Source: Ruminococcus sp. Phil11
GTDB lineage: Bacteria > Bacillota > Clostridia > Oscillospirales > Ruminococcaceae
Assembly (NCBI GenBank): GCA_001940925.1
Contig: MSGZ01000011.1
Span: 36,755-100,754, forward strand
Direction of reading: 5' to 3'
Length of the DNA: 64,000 nt
The position numbers and the translations under genes were made by a program. Positions within the stretch are counted from its first letter, which is position 1, and every line of letters starts with the position of its first letter. Under the pieces are notes generated by a model. The model was not told where the DNA came from. It saw nothing but the letters and a program-made list of their open reading frames with translations, and made no database searches. Below are positions 24,450 through 33,716 of this stretch, one piece after another.

Positions 24450-25184
24450 GCGGACAAACTCGCTGCTGACATAGCCGGTGATGCCGCTGTATTCCGTCAC
24501 ATACCAGCCGTCCGTCTCCCCGAACAGGATCAGCTGTGTGTTGTCCGGGATCTGTGTCAGAATGCTGCCGTTCAGTGCCGGATAGCTGCGGAGATTCAGC
24601 CGTGAACCGTTTGTATCGACTGTGCCGTAAAACGGTTCACCGGCCGGGATAAACGGAATGCCGAAATAGTCAGTCAGCGAAAGCACAAGATTCTGTGCGA
24701 TCCGGTCGAGATTGCTGCGGAGCCACTGTTCATCCGCTTCGTTGTCGTGATAGCCGATCTCCGCAAGCACGGCGACTGCCTTCGTCTGCAGCACCTCTCC
24801 GAGACTGGCCGTCGGCCTTGCAAGCACCTGATTCGGGAGCGGATAGATCCGCTGCAGATTGTTCGCGATGATCGTCGCAAGCATTTCGCTGTCCGCGCTG
24901 TTCGGCGCATAGTAAATGTCGATCCCGCGCAGGATCCCCGCAAACTGCTCCGGTGCCGCATTCGTATGCAGCGCAAGATGTACGTCAAACCGGCCTGCGT
25001 TGGAATCTGCGATCGCACCGGCGACATTGCGCTCCGGATCGTTCCGGACAAAGCGGATACCGCTTGCCCGCAGATACGGCTCCATTGCATTTGCAAGCCT
25101 GTTCATGACAAGCTCCTCGTTGTTTCCCTCTGATACGTAAGGGTTCCACTCCTGTGTGGACGGACTTAAAAAGATGATCGGCAT
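24444..25184 (-). CDS. N-acetylmuramoyl-L-alanine amidase (Amidase_3) with C-terminal SH3 domain
   Basis: 246 residues. Residues 1-175 form an Amidase_3 zinc hydrolase: IIFLSPSTQEWNPY start, the Glu/His-containing NEELVMNRL, FDVHLALHTNAAP (zinc His) and AVLAEIGYHDNEADEQWL with the catalytic Glu. Residues ~185-246 form a bacterial SH3 module (SRLNLRSYPALNGSILTQIP...GYVSSEFVRL). It cuts the amide between MurNAc and the stem peptide. No signal peptide is visible, so it is either cytoplasmic (spore-related) or released by lysis. No terminator separates it from the PBP gene. Confidence 0.88.
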   Translation of the reverse strand: MPIIFLSPSTQEWNPYVSEGNNEELVMNRLANAMEPYLRASGIRFVRNDPERNVAGAIADSNAGRFDVHLALHTNAAPEQFAGILRGIDIYYAPNSADSEMLATIIANNLQRIYPLPNQVLARPTASLGEVLQTKAVAVLAEIGYHDNEADEQWLRSNLDRIAQNLVLSLTDYFGIPFIPAGEPFYGTVDTNGSRLNLRSYPALNGSILTQIPDNTQLILFGETDGWYVTEYSGITGYVSSEFVRL

Positions 25185-25264
25185 ATCAGCGCACCTCTTT
25201 CTGAAATATTGCTATATATTATGCGGGAAATCAAAAATTTGTGCACAAAATTACAGCAAAACGC

Positions 25265-25293
25265 TTGCTATTTTTCATTTGTTCGTGTATAAT
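25265..25293 (+). promoter_or_regulatory. Promoter of the two-component operon
   Basis: TTGCTA (25265-25270) and TATAAT (25288-25293), 17-base spacer. Confidence 0.75.
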
Positions 25294-25328
25294 AGTAGTA
25301 TAAAGAGATACTATGGAAGGTGGTCAAA

Positions 25329-26009
25329 ATGCGTATTCTGTTGGTCGAAGATGAAGTTGCATTATCCGATGCGCTCGTGCAGATTTTCCATAAAAACAAA
25401 TATATCGTGGATGCCTGCTATGACGGCGAATCCGGACTGGACAATGCGCTCTCCGGCATCTATGATATCATCGTGCTGGATGTGATGCTGCCGCGCATGA
25501 ACGGTCTGGATGTGCTGCGCGAGATCCGGAAGAACAAGCTGACGACGCCAGTTCTGCTGCTGACCGCGAAGGACACTGTGCAGGATAAGGTCGCAGGTCT
25601 GGATGTCGGTGCGGACGACTACATGACAAAGCCGTTTTCTTCCGACGAGCTGCTTGCACGCATCCGTTCGATCTACCGGAGAAATGCGAATGTCATTTTC
25701 GAGAACGTCCTGACATGGAGCGATCTGACGCTCAATCTGTCTACATACGAGCTGTTCTGCGGCAAAAATTCGTTCAAGCTCGGTCTGAAGGAATTTTCCA
25801 TGATGGAGCTGTTCCTGAAAAACGGCAGCCGGATCCTTTCCAAGGAAACGCTGATCGTCAAGATCTGGGGCTATGAATCCGACGCAGAAAACAACAATGT
25901 CGAGGTATATGTCAGCTTCCTGCGCAAGAAGCTCGCGCACATGAAATCCAAGGTCGCAATCAAGACCGTGCGCGGCGTGGGCTACTGCCTCGAGGAAAAA
26001 GATGCTTAA
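25329..26009 (+). CDS. OmpR/PhoB-family response regulator
   Basis: 226 residues from ATG 25329 (GGAAGGTGG site). Receiver domain 1-~115 with the acidic pair VEDE, phospho-acceptor DVMLP (~Asp51), and TAKD and KPF switch residues. A winged-helix DNA-binding domain follows (~125-226: LKEFSMMELFLKNGSRILSKETLIVKIWG, VEVYVSFLRKKL, IKTVRGVGYCLE). It is phosphorylated by the kinase encoded 36 bases downstream in the same operon. Target genes are unknown. Confidence 0.96.
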   Translation: MRILLVEDEVALSDALVQIFHKNKYIVDACYDGESGLDNALSGIYDIIVLDVMLPRMNGLDVLREIRKNKLTTPVLLLTAKDTVQDKVAGLDVGADDYMTKPFSSDELLARIRSIYRRNANVIFENVLTWSDLTLNLSTYELFCGKNSFKLGLKEFSMMELFLKNGSRILSKETLIVKIWGYESDAENNNVEVYVSFLRKKLAHMKSKVAIKTVRGVGYCLEEKDA

Positions 26010-26045
26010 AACAAACAGACCGATCCGGAAAGGAGGGCGATATCT

Positions 26046-28091
26046 ATGATTAAAAAGCTGAAGCTGCGCTATTTGATTACGAATATGTCGCTGCTCTGCG
26101 GAACACTGCTGATTTTCCTCGGCGTGCTGTTCGGTTTTATGTACCATGCCGAGATCAATGCATCCTACCGTGTCATTGAAGGAATGCTGGAGCAGGCTCA
26201 GATGCCGAAGCCGCAGATGGATGAGCCGTCTCCGGCCGTTCAGCGGTATCAGGAGGGCGGGTTTATCCTGCTGGACAATGAGATTCAGGATCAGCCCGCT
26301 GAAACGACGCCCGGATTTGACCCGAACCAGATCAACCCGTGGGAAAACCAGTGGGGAACTGAGTGGAACTCATCTCCGTGGGGCTATAATCCGTGGATCT
26401 ACACGCCGTGGATCTATAACCCGTGGGCATATCAGTGGTACACCGACCCGAACAATCCCTACAACAACGGTGATCAGGGAAGCGGCTGGGGACAGGATCC
26501 GAACAGCGGCAGCTACGGCTGGGGCTATTACCAGCAGCCGCAGTATCCGGATCAGCAGCCGGCACCGCCCGATCAAAACAATCAGAATCCGTCAGGCGGC
26601 CAGACACCCGAGGAGCCGAGCGATCCGCAGCCCCATGCCCAGCAGGGCAGACAGGAACAGCAGCCGGAGCTCCCGGATGAACGTCCGGCGGTTCAGCAGG
26701 AGCCGCAGGAACAGGCACCTGCACATTCGACACCTTCCTATGGAAAGGGAGGACCGTACATTCCGTGGTCTGCCGGCGGCTACGGCGGACATTCGATTGA
26801 CCATTTCACGACGGCACCCGCAGACAAGAAGGTTCAGACACATACCGAAGCTGCCAAGCCGGAGAAAGCAGAGGAATCTCCTGCAGTAAATCCGGCGGAT
26901 ACACCGGCACCTGCGCAGAACCCCGCCAATGAGAATCCGCATCAGGATCATGACGACATGCCGTATGCAGCGATAGAAGAAACACCCGATAATCCGGCGC
27001 AGCGGCTTGACCAGTTTCCCGCCGGCAGCTATGAGCCGCACTCCGTCGTGCCGATTCAGGAAGGCCAGTATGTGCCGAATGCCATGATCGCGCAGACGGA
27101 CGGAAACGGCAATGTTTCAGCATATGCCGGTCTCAGCAACTCTGCTGACGAGGCGGAAGATAATTTCAATATCGTCAGCAATGCATGGGATAAGATCCGC
27201 AAAACAGGTTCACAGCAGGGTGTCGTGAGCAGCGGTGATTATGAATGGCGTTATATGCGCGCGCCGAACGGAATGCTTGTGCTGCTTGACCGTACACCGG
27301 AGCTTTCCATGATCCGGAAGCTGATCTCTATTTTCCTGCTGATCGCACTGTTCGGCATCATCGTGATGTTCTTCGTCAGCTGGCAGCTCGCAAACTGGTC
27401 GGTCTCGCCGATCGCCGTGGCATGGGAAAAGCAGAAGCAGTTTGTCGCAGATGCTTCCCACGAGCTGAAAACACCGCTTGCGGTCATCTCCGCAAATACC
27501 GAAGTCGTCATGGCGAATCCGCGCGCATCCGTTTCCGGACAGAGCAAGTGGCTGAACTACATCCAGTCCGAGAACATGCGCATGTCCAAGCTGATCTCCA
27601 GTCTGCTGTCGATCGCCCGCATGGATCAGCCGGAAAATTCCGCCGACGAAAGCACGGTCATCTCGCTGAGCGACACCGTCTCCAATATCTGCCTGCAGTT
27701 CGAGCCGATGATCTTCGAGAACGGCAAGACGCTGAATACCGTGATCCAGCGAAAGGTCACGATCAAGGCGGAGGAGGACAATGTCAAGCAGCTGCTCTCG
27801 ATTTTGCTCGATAATGCGGTGCTGCATTCTGTCCCGAAGGCACAGATCACGGTTTCGCTTTCCAAGGATACGCAGGGCAAGATCCGTCTGGCTGTTGCGA
27901 ATACCGCAAAGGACATTCCGAAGGAACAGCTGGAACACCTGTTTGACCGCTTCTACCGCGTCGATACGGAAGGAAGCCCGAACGGCTCCGGCCTCGGCCT
28001 GAGCATCGCAAAGAGCATCGTTCACCAGATGGGCGGCAAGATCAGCGTCACGAGTGAAAATCAGCTTGTGACCTTCACCGCAGTATTCTGA
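26046..28091 (+). CDS. Sensor histidine kinase with a large Trp/Pro/Gln-rich extracellular segment
   Basis: 681 residues; AAAGGAGGG site. TM1 ~13-33 and TM2 ~424-446 enclose ~390 outer residues, about twice to three times a usual sensor. Residues 97-165 hold ten Trp, including four tandem PWxYx units (111-130). Residues ~165-330 are Pro/Gln/Glu-rich and disordered-looking; ~335-415 looks folded. The cytoplasmic part has the H-box DASHELKTPL (His472), N-box LLDNAVLHS and G-box GSGLGLSIAKS. The aromatic repeat could contact polysaccharide or wall, which is speculation. It pairs with the upstream response regulator. Confidence 0.93.
   Translation: MIKKLKLRYLITNMSLLCGTLLIFLGVLFGFMYHAEINASYRVIEGMLEQAQMPKPQMDEPSPAVQRYQEGGFILLDNEIQDQPAETTPGFDPNQINPWENQWGTEWNSSPWGYNPWIYTPWIYNPWAYQWYTDPNNPYNNGDQGSGWGQDPNSGSYGWGYYQQPQYPDQQPAPPDQNNQNPSGGQTPEEPSDPQPHAQQGRQEQQPELPDERPAVQQEPQEQAPAHSTPSYGKGGPYIPWSAGGYGGHSIDHFTTAPADKKVQTHTEAAKPEKAEESPAVNPADTPAPAQNPANENPHQDHDDMPYAAIEETPDNPAQRLDQFPAGSYEPHSVVPIQEGQYVPNAMIAQTDGNGNVSAYAGLSNSADEAEDNFNIVSNAWDKIRKTGSQQGVVSSGDYEWRYMRAPNGMLVLLDRTPELSMIRKLISIFLLIALFGIIVMFFVSWQLANWSVSPIAVAWEKQKQFVADASHELKTPLAVISANTEVVMANPRASVSGQSKWLNYIQSENMRMSKLISSLLSIARMDQPENSADESTVISLSDTVSNICLQFEPMIFENGKTLNTVIQRKVTIKAEEDNVKQLLSILLDNAVLHSVPKAQITVSLSKDTQGKIRLAVANTAKDIPKEQLEHLFDRFYRVDTEGSPNGSGLGLSIAKSIVHQMGGKISVTSENQLVTFTAVF
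26376..26438 (+). repeat. 15-bp tandem repeat coding for PWxYx
   Basis: Four 15-base units of the CCGTGG-ATC-TAY-AAC type encode PWGYN, PWIYT, PWIYN and PWAYQ inside the kinase outer segment. Confidence 0.85.
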
Positions 28092-28101
28092 TTCAGACAA
28101 A

Positions 28102-28143
28102 AACCCCGTCGGTTCACAACGACCGGCGGGGTTCTGTTTTTTT
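28102..28143 (+). terminator. Intrinsic terminator of the two-component operon
   Basis: Stem AACCCCGTCGGT/ACCGGCGGGGTT (28102-28113, 28122-28133), then CTGTTTTTTT. Confidence 0.85.
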
Positions 28144-28175
28144 GCGTTTTCTCATAAGCTGAACGGGGTGAGGCT

Positions 28176-29702
28176 ATGAAAAAACGGATGCATACTGATA
28201 AAATGCTGTTTGATACGGCGGTGCTGAGCCTGTTTTCCGTCGGGCTGCAGGGGCTGGGACTGCTTTTCAATGTGTTCCTGACCAGAAGGCTCGGCGCGGC
28301 AAATGTCGGCGTCATGACGCTGATGAGCTCGTTTTACGGGCTTGCTGCGGTACTGAGCAGCGGCAGCGGATTTGTCGCTGTCAGCCGGTTTGTCTCGGAG
28401 GAGCTTGGCTGCGGCGGCGACCCGGCACGGATCTTCCGGTATGTGCTGCGGTTCTGCATGATCCTGAGCTGTTCCGTCTGCGCCGTTCTGCTGATAACCG
28501 CGCCGCTGCTGACGAATCTGCTCCCGGATGCACAGTGCGGTGCGGTCCGGATGCTGAGCCTGTCGCTTCCGCTGTCCGCTGCGGCCGGCTGTCTGAAAGG
28601 GCGATGCTATGCGTATCAGCGGGTATATATCCCGGCGGTTTCAGAATATACGGAATTTTTAATCAGATCGGGCGTGCTGGCATTCTGCATTGTGTTCCTG
28701 CTGCCTGATAACCGGATGACGCTGCTGACGGCATTTGCAGTTTCGATGCTGGCAGGGCAGGGGAGTACGGTGATCTTTCTGGCAGCGGCCCGTGTCCCCC
28801 GTCCGGAAGCACAGTATGTATGCAGTTTTACGGTCCGGAGATTCCTGCAGCTGATCCTGCCGATGATCGGCAATGCCTGTCTGGTCGCATTGCTCAGCAG
28901 CACGAATGACGCACTGGTTCCGCTGACGCTGCTGCAATACGGCAGCAGCACGGATGAGGCACTTGCGCAGTTCGGCGAATTTGAAGCGATCATCATCCCG
29001 ACGCTGTTCTTTCCGTCGGTCGTACAGTGCTGTCAGTCTGCGCTGCTGGTGCCTACGCTTTCACGCGCCCGTGCGGAACATCGCGAAAGCGATATCCGGA
29101 TGCAGACGCAGCGGATGCTGGAACAAACTGTCCGGTACGCGCTGTTCACCGTGCTGACACTCAGTCAGCTCGGCGCGCAGATCGGCGAAATGCTCGGCGG
29201 AAACCGCTTCACCGGTCAGATCCTGCAGCAAATGGCGCCGATCGTGCCATTTATCTATCTTGAGATCATATTGGAAGGCATCCTGCGCGGGCTCGGCAGA
29301 CAGAATTTTTCATCGGTCAATTATCTGGCGGAGTACATCGTCCGCATTTCGGTGCTGCTGATCTGCGTGCCGCTGTTCGGGTTTTACGGCATCGTGCTGT
29401 CATATGTCGCGTGCAATCTTTCCGGAAACGCGGTGAGGCTGTATTTTGTCCTGCGCGTGACCGGATTGCGGCCGGTCTGGAAACGGATCCTGCTGTTTCC
29501 GATGACCGCACTGTTTATCAGTCTGCTGATTCCGAAGCTCGCTGCCAGACTCGCCTCCGGATCTGGATTATGTGCAATTCCGGCTGCAATTCTCAGCGCG
29601 GCAGTCTACTGGGGGATCGTTTATCTGCTCAGTACCCCCTCGGATTCGCGCAGAAAACTACTGCTCGCTCAGAGAAGCGGCATCAGCAGCATGGTCAGAT
29701 AG
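28176..29702 (+). CDS. SpoVB/MurJ-like oligosaccharide flippase
   Basis: 508 residues with twelve to fourteen hydrophobic segments. The N-terminus (TAVLSLFSVGLQGLGLLFNVFLTRRLGAANVGVMTLMSSFYGLAAVLSSG) and the later GRCYAYQRVYIPAVSEYTEFLIR motif match the polysaccharide-biosynthesis/SpoVB branch of the MOP superfamily. These move lipid-linked sugar precursors across the membrane; SpoVB-type members act in spore cortex formation. No cell-wall gene is adjacent. GGGGTGAGG precedes ATG 28176. The 3' end overlaps the convergent azlD gene by 34 bases. Confidence 0.85.
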   Translation: MKKRMHTDKMLFDTAVLSLFSVGLQGLGLLFNVFLTRRLGAANVGVMTLMSSFYGLAAVLSSGSGFVAVSRFVSEELGCGGDPARIFRYVLRFCMILSCSVCAVLLITAPLLTNLLPDAQCGAVRMLSLSLPLSAAAGCLKGRCYAYQRVYIPAVSEYTEFLIRSGVLAFCIVFLLPDNRMTLLTAFAVSMLAGQGSTVIFLAAARVPRPEAQYVCSFTVRRFLQLILPMIGNACLVALLSSTNDALVPLTLLQYGSSTDEALAQFGEFEAIIIPTLFFPSVVQCCQSALLVPTLSRARAEHRESDIRMQTQRMLEQTVRYALFTVLTLSQLGAQIGEMLGGNRFTGQILQQMAPIVPFIYLEIILEGILRGLGRQNFSSVNYLAEYIVRISVLLICVPLFGFYGIVLSYVACNLSGNAVRLYFVLRVTGLRPVWKRILLFPMTALFISLLIPKLAARLASGSGLCAIPAAILSAAVYWGIVYLLSTPSDSRRKLLLAQRSGISSMVR

Positions 29703-29980
29703 GCTACCGCCGAAGCAGCCAGCGCGACAACGATCAGCGGGCAGCCGATAAACGCAAGTATAACGGCCGTGACCGTTCCCGCTATCGACGAAGGCAGATC
29801 CTTCGTTGCGTAGAAAATCGCCGGGATCGTCATCGCACTCAGGACTGCATACGGGATATAATAAAGCAGATTCTGAACAAACCTGTTTTTGATTTTCTTC
29901 CGGAAGAACGTGAACGGCAGCATCCGGATCAGATATGTCGTGACCGCCATGACGGCGATCGAAAGCAGAATGCGTGTCAT
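29669..29980 (-). CDS. azlD: Branched-chain amino acid export protein AzlD
   Basis: 103 residues with three to four membrane helices. MTRILLSIAVMAVTTYLIRMLPFTFFRKK and YYIPYAVLSAMTIPAIFYAT are typical of AzlD, the small subunit that works with AzlC in exporting branched-chain amino acids. It starts within the azlC stop (4-base overlap), and its end overlaps the SpoVB-like gene on the other strand. Confidence 0.92.
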   Translation of the reverse strand: MTRILLSIAVMAVTTYLIRMLPFTFFRKKIKNRFVQNLLYYIPYAVLSAMTIPAIFYATKDLPSSIAGTVTAVILAFIGCPLIVVALAASAVAYLTMLLMPLL

Positions 29981-30681
29981 TCCTGCACCTCCGTTTTCTC
30001 CGGATCAACCGGGAATACCGCCGCGCCGAATACGGCCGCAGCCAAAGAAGCGATAATCAGCGCAAAGCCGCCGCTCATCCATTTCACTGTAACTTTCAGC
30101 AAAACGGAACACGCTGCCGCAAAAATCACAACCGCCAGGATTCCTTTTGATTTCCGTGCGGGCGGCAGGATGATCGCTAAGAACATACCGTACAGCGCAA
30201 TGCCGAGTGCATTGGTAAGTTTTTCCGGCAGCAGCGTACCGGCAGCCGCGCCGAGCCATGTCCCGAATGTCCACCCGAGAAAAGCGATCAGCGTGATGCC
30301 GTACATGAAAGCCGGCTTCAGCGGTTCCTTCTGGATCGACGCGACGGCAAAGATCTCGTCAGTGATGCCGAACGATGCGAGCAGCCGGTGCGGAAAGCTG
30401 AATGCGCTGTCAGTTTTCTGCGAAAGCGCAAGGCTCATCAGCGCATAGCGGATGTTGATGACGAGCTCTGCGAGGAACAGCTCCAGCGGTGCTGCGGCTG
30501 CGGCGATCAGTCCGACACCTGCGACCTGTCCGGCGGAGGTCAGATTTGTGACAGAGATCAGCACGGCCTGCCAGACGGTCAGACCGGACTGCACAGCGAG
30601 GATGCCGAAGCTGAATGATACGGATAAATAACCGAGCGCGATGCCGATGCCTTGCATCAGACCTTTGCGAAATGTGTGCAT
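29977..30681 (-). CDS. azlC: Branched-chain amino acid permease AzlC
   Basis: 234 residues from ATG 30681 (AAAGGAA site); the frame is open further upstream but without a start signal. About eight membrane segments; SVSFSFGILAVQSGLTVWQAVLISVTNLTSAGQVAG, ELVINIRYALMSLALSQK and FGITDEIFAVAS are AzlC signatures. With AzlD it exports branched-chain amino acids. The pair is a two-gene operon driven by the promoter at 30716-30744. Confidence 0.94.
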   Translation of the reverse strand: MHTFRKGLMQGIGIALGYLSVSFSFGILAVQSGLTVWQAVLISVTNLTSAGQVAGVGLIAAAAAPLELFLAELVINIRYALMSLALSQKTDSAFSFPHRLLASFGITDEIFAVASIQKEPLKPAFMYGITLIAFLGWTFGTWLGAAAGTLLPEKLTNALGIALYGMFLAIILPPARKSKGILAVVIFAAACSVLLKVTVKWMSGGFALIIASLAAAVFGAAVFPVDPEKTEVQE

Positions 30682-30715
30682 GACGGTTTCCTTTCTGTTT
30701 TTCAGTAACACACTG

Positions 30716-30744
30716 ATTATATCAGAAAGTGCGGTGTTTGTCAA
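30716..30744 (-). promoter_or_regulatory. Consensus promoter of azlCD
   Basis: TTGACA (30744-30739) and TATAAT (30721-30716), 17-base spacer. Confidence 0.85.
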
Positions 30745-30881
30745 CCGGTTCAGGCGCAGAAGCCGGAAATCCGCCTCCTTTCGTTTTACGCTTCTCCAAT
30801 TGCACCAAATATGGATTAGATGCAATTAGATGTGTGGAAAGCTTGAAGGCTTTATTTATCCCCTCCGCTATGGCCGTTCAG

Positions 30882-30923
30882 AAAAACGCCCGTACAGTCT
30901 TTGCTGTCAGACTGCACGGACGT
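30882..30923 (-). terminator. Intrinsic terminator of the GH-A-like dockerin gene
   Basis: 15-base arms (30886-30900, 30909-30923) with one G-T wobble and one mismatch, followed on the minus strand by TTTT; it ends the gene at 30928. Confidence 0.85.
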
Positions 30924-30927
30924 TATC

Positions 30928-33537
30928 TTATTTCAAAAGCTCCCGCTTCATGCGCGTCAGATCCTTCGAATCCAGCATCAGGTCGGCTGTCAGATCGGCA
31001 GCTGCCCAGTTCGCCAGCGAACGATCCTTCGTCAGCAGCCAGTTCCGCAGCGCAGTCGGATCGCTGCGGCTGAACCGGCCGTCTGCGTCACAGTCAGCCG
31101 CCGGATAACCCGCTGCCGGATAACCGTACAGCACCAGCTCATTCATGGCACCGTCGCCCTTGACGATCTTCAGCAGATCGGTAGGTTCGGAATCCGGCTT
31201 GCTGTCAATGCTGCGGGTCATGTAGCTGCCGAGATCCGTTTCCCACAGCAGCGTATCCGTCTTGGCATCGTAGACCTTTACGCTGCCGGTTCCGAACGTA
31301 TCGTATACGCCGAAGCCGTCCAGCACATACGGCTGATCGAGTTTCACATAACATGTTTGGTTTGAAATGTTGACATTTGTTTCCGGCGTCGGCAGTCCGG
31401 CCGTATCGCCGTACAGATATTCCGGCATCGAACCCGGCTCGTCAAACATTCTGTAAAACTGATTCAGCTTGGTATCATCCGGAGCTGTTGAAAGATCGCA
31501 GACAGCCCCGCTGAAATCAGCATCCATACTGATCGACTGCGGCCGGATCTGCTTCATCTTTCCGTTGACGACCGCCTTCTCGCGGGAACTGATCGTCATA
31601 AAGACCGGCGTTTCCGTAGCGGTGAACGTGACCGCACCGTCCTTGACCGCGAGCTCTGTCGTGATGCCCTCTGCGCAGGTGCCCGGCACGGTCAGATAGA
31701 CCTTCGAGGTTTCCGGCACGACAATTTTACAATTTTTCATGACCTGCCCGGTATTGGTCGGGAGCCAGAGCGCATAGATCGAATCACCGCACTTTTTGTT
31801 GATGAAGAAATACTTTTTGACTTCGCTGTCCGTCATGTCCGCGGCAAAATAGGTATCGCGGAGGATGTTCGTCATGCAGGATACATAGTACCATGCTGTT
31901 TTTTTGCTCCACTCCCCTTTTTTCGTGACCAGTCCGGAGTTATAGTAAACACCGGGGCCTTCGTCGCGGAGCTGGAACTTCGTCATACGGTCCACGCCGG
32001 AGCTGAGCGACAGCAGGTAGGTTCTTGCGACTCGCTGCGCATATTTGAGCTGATAATTTTCGTCGTCGTGCGCGTCGATCCCTTCCTGTTCGCAGTCACT
32101 CATCGGCACCTCAAATTCCGAGATCCAGAGTTCCGAATAAGGCGCGTTTTTGTCGATCCATTCCCTGATCTCCTTGACGCGATCGACAAAGCCGGAGTCC
32201 TCCGGATTGACCGCATCGGGTCCCATGTGGATATTGATGATATCGACTGCAAATATTCCGTCGATACGGTTGTAGTCAAACCAGAGCTTCATCTCCGAGA
32301 GATAATCCAGCACAGAGGCCGTATTCAGCAGACCGCCGACCGCAAGCCGAAATTCCGGGTCGGCCTTTTTGACGCCTGCATTCGGGATCGTCCCCTCGTG
32401 GCCGTCGTAATCCGCGGAACACATCGCAGCCAGCTCGTAGGGCGAGAAATAATTTGCCTTGCCGCTCCATGTTTTATTCGGTTCGTTGGCATTTTCCAGT
32501 GCCTGCAGCAGACCGAGCCCGACCTTCGGCTCGGAGCCGTCCGCGACGTTGAGTGTTTCCGGATCCACATCCGGATTACTGCCGTAGCGCGCCGCGACCT
32601 GATACATTGCCTGCGCATGGATCGCATAGCTTGCAGGATCCGTTGAATCTGCACCGACCGGGACCGGGATCTCCGGCGGCTTTTCGGTTTTGGTGATTGC
32701 AGAGCTGCCGCCCTGAAAGCACGGAATGATGCTGATCCCCTGCGCCTTCATTGCCGCATAGTAGCTGTCCATGTCGCCCCATGTGCCCTGCGTGAACTTC
32801 ACCTTGCCGTCCGCATCAAGCAGCCAGCTCAGGTTGTGGTATTCGCGGACATTGCCGCCGGCCATGATCGCGGTCATCGGGTCGTCGATAAACGCATTGA
32901 AACCGATGCGCTGCCCTGCTGATAAATCAATTTTCTGATAAGAGCCGGAATGCGCTGCCGTTTTTTCGATCTGCGCCGCCGAAAGATCGGATTCCTTGTA
33001 GCCGTACAGTGCAAGCTCACAGACGCCGGCCTCTCCGCTTGACGACGAAAACCGAAGCCAGCGCGTGCTGCGCGGCGAATCAAAGGTCAGACCGCGCCAA
33101 GTCTGATAAGCGTCAGTCGTAAAGCTGCCGCGCGTGTTCCATGCAAAAGGCTCACCGTCCTCGATTTTCCAGTCCTTGACATCATTGGTATCCAGAAAGC
33201 ACAGTCCCGTGATGACATAATTCGCGCCGAGATCCATATAAAATGCATCCTCACCGAACTCCGACTGCCAGTTCGGTTTCCAGTTTTTGCGGCTCGTCGT
33301 ATCAAAGACCGCTTTGTCAACGGACGGCTTGTCCGGCGATTCCGGCACCTTGTCCTGATCGTCAAACAGCACCGTGGCCGGGTTCAGATAATCCGCGCCG
33401 AGATACACCAGATTTTCGTCCATGACCGTAAAACCGGATGCATCCAGCAGCGCAGGTGCGGGTGCTGCGGAAACGGTCGGCATACTCTGCATGAAAAGCA
33501 GAATTGCTGCCGCTGCCGCAAGTTTTCTCTGTTTCAT
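30928..33537 (-). CDS. Dockerin protein with a clan GH-A-like (TIM-barrel) glycosidase domain, family unassigned
   Basis: 869 residues from ATG 33537. Signal peptide 1-25; F5/8C-like binding region ~40-180 (ending CELALYGYKES); central barrel ~205-590; beta-rich accessory ~600-680; a second discoidin-like region ~690-805; dockerin ~812-869 (DCDADGRFSRSDPT, DLTADLMLDSKDLTRM). The barrel has ENANEPN with candidate acid/base E352 and LWISEFEVP with candidate nucleophile E474, the strand-4/strand-7 spacing of clan GH-A (GH5, GH39, GH53 and others). I cannot place it in a family. A retaining endo- or exo-glycosidase of plant polysaccharide is likely; substrate unknown. Confidence 0.8.
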   Translation of the reverse strand: MKQRKLAAAAAILLFMQSMPTVSAAPAPALLDASGFTVMDENLVYLGADYLNPATVLFDDQDKVPESPDKPSVDKAVFDTTSRKNWKPNWQSEFGEDAFYMDLGANYVITGLCFLDTNDVKDWKIEDGEPFAWNTRGSFTTDAYQTWRGLTFDSPRSTRWLRFSSSSGEAGVCELALYGYKESDLSAAQIEKTAAHSGSYQKIDLSAGQRIGFNAFIDDPMTAIMAGGNVREYHNLSWLLDADGKVKFTQGTWGDMDSYYAAMKAQGISIIPCFQGGSSAITKTEKPPEIPVPVGADSTDPASYAIHAQAMYQVAARYGSNPDVDPETLNVADGSEPKVGLGLLQALENANEPNKTWSGKANYFSPYELAAMCSADYDGHEGTIPNAGVKKADPEFRLAVGGLLNTASVLDYLSEMKLWFDYNRIDGIFAVDIINIHMGPDAVNPEDSGFVDRVKEIREWIDKNAPYSELWISEFEVPMSDCEQEGIDAHDDENYQLKYAQRVARTYLLSLSSGVDRMTKFQLRDEGPGVYYNSGLVTKKGEWSKKTAWYYVSCMTNILRDTYFAADMTDSEVKKYFFINKKCGDSIYALWLPTNTGQVMKNCKIVVPETSKVYLTVPGTCAEGITTELAVKDGAVTFTATETPVFMTISSREKAVVNGKMKQIRPQSISMDADFSGAVCDLSTAPDDTKLNQFYRMFDEPGSMPEYLYGDTAGLPTPETNVNISNQTCYVKLDQPYVLDGFGVYDTFGTGSVKVYDAKTDTLLWETDLGSYMTRSIDSKPDSEPTDLLKIVKGDGAMNELVLYGYPAAGYPAADCDADGRFSRSDPTALRNWLLTKDRSLANWAAADLTADLMLDSKDLTRMKRELLK

Positions 33538-33571
33538 ACGGATTCCCCCATCCAAATCAGTTTATATACAT

Positions 33572-33600
33572 ATTATACAACAAATCAAGACATTCGTCAA
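33572..33600 (-). promoter_or_regulatory. Promoter of the GH-A-like dockerin gene
   Basis: TTGACG (33600-33595) and TATAAT (33577-33572), 17-base spacer. Confidence 0.75.
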
Positions 33601-33660
33601 GCGGAATTATCTATAAAATGCAATTGGTTTTTCTGTTGACTCTGATAGATCGTCCGTTTC

Positions 33661-33689
33661 TTGACAAATCCGCAATTTCGCGCTATAAT
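33661..33689 (+). promoter_or_regulatory. Consensus promoter of the degV-like gene
   Basis: TTGACA (33661-33666) and TATAAT (33684-33689), 17-base spacer. Confidence 0.9.
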
Positions 33690-33716
33690 ACAATCAGACG
33701 CGAAAGGAGGCAGAAA

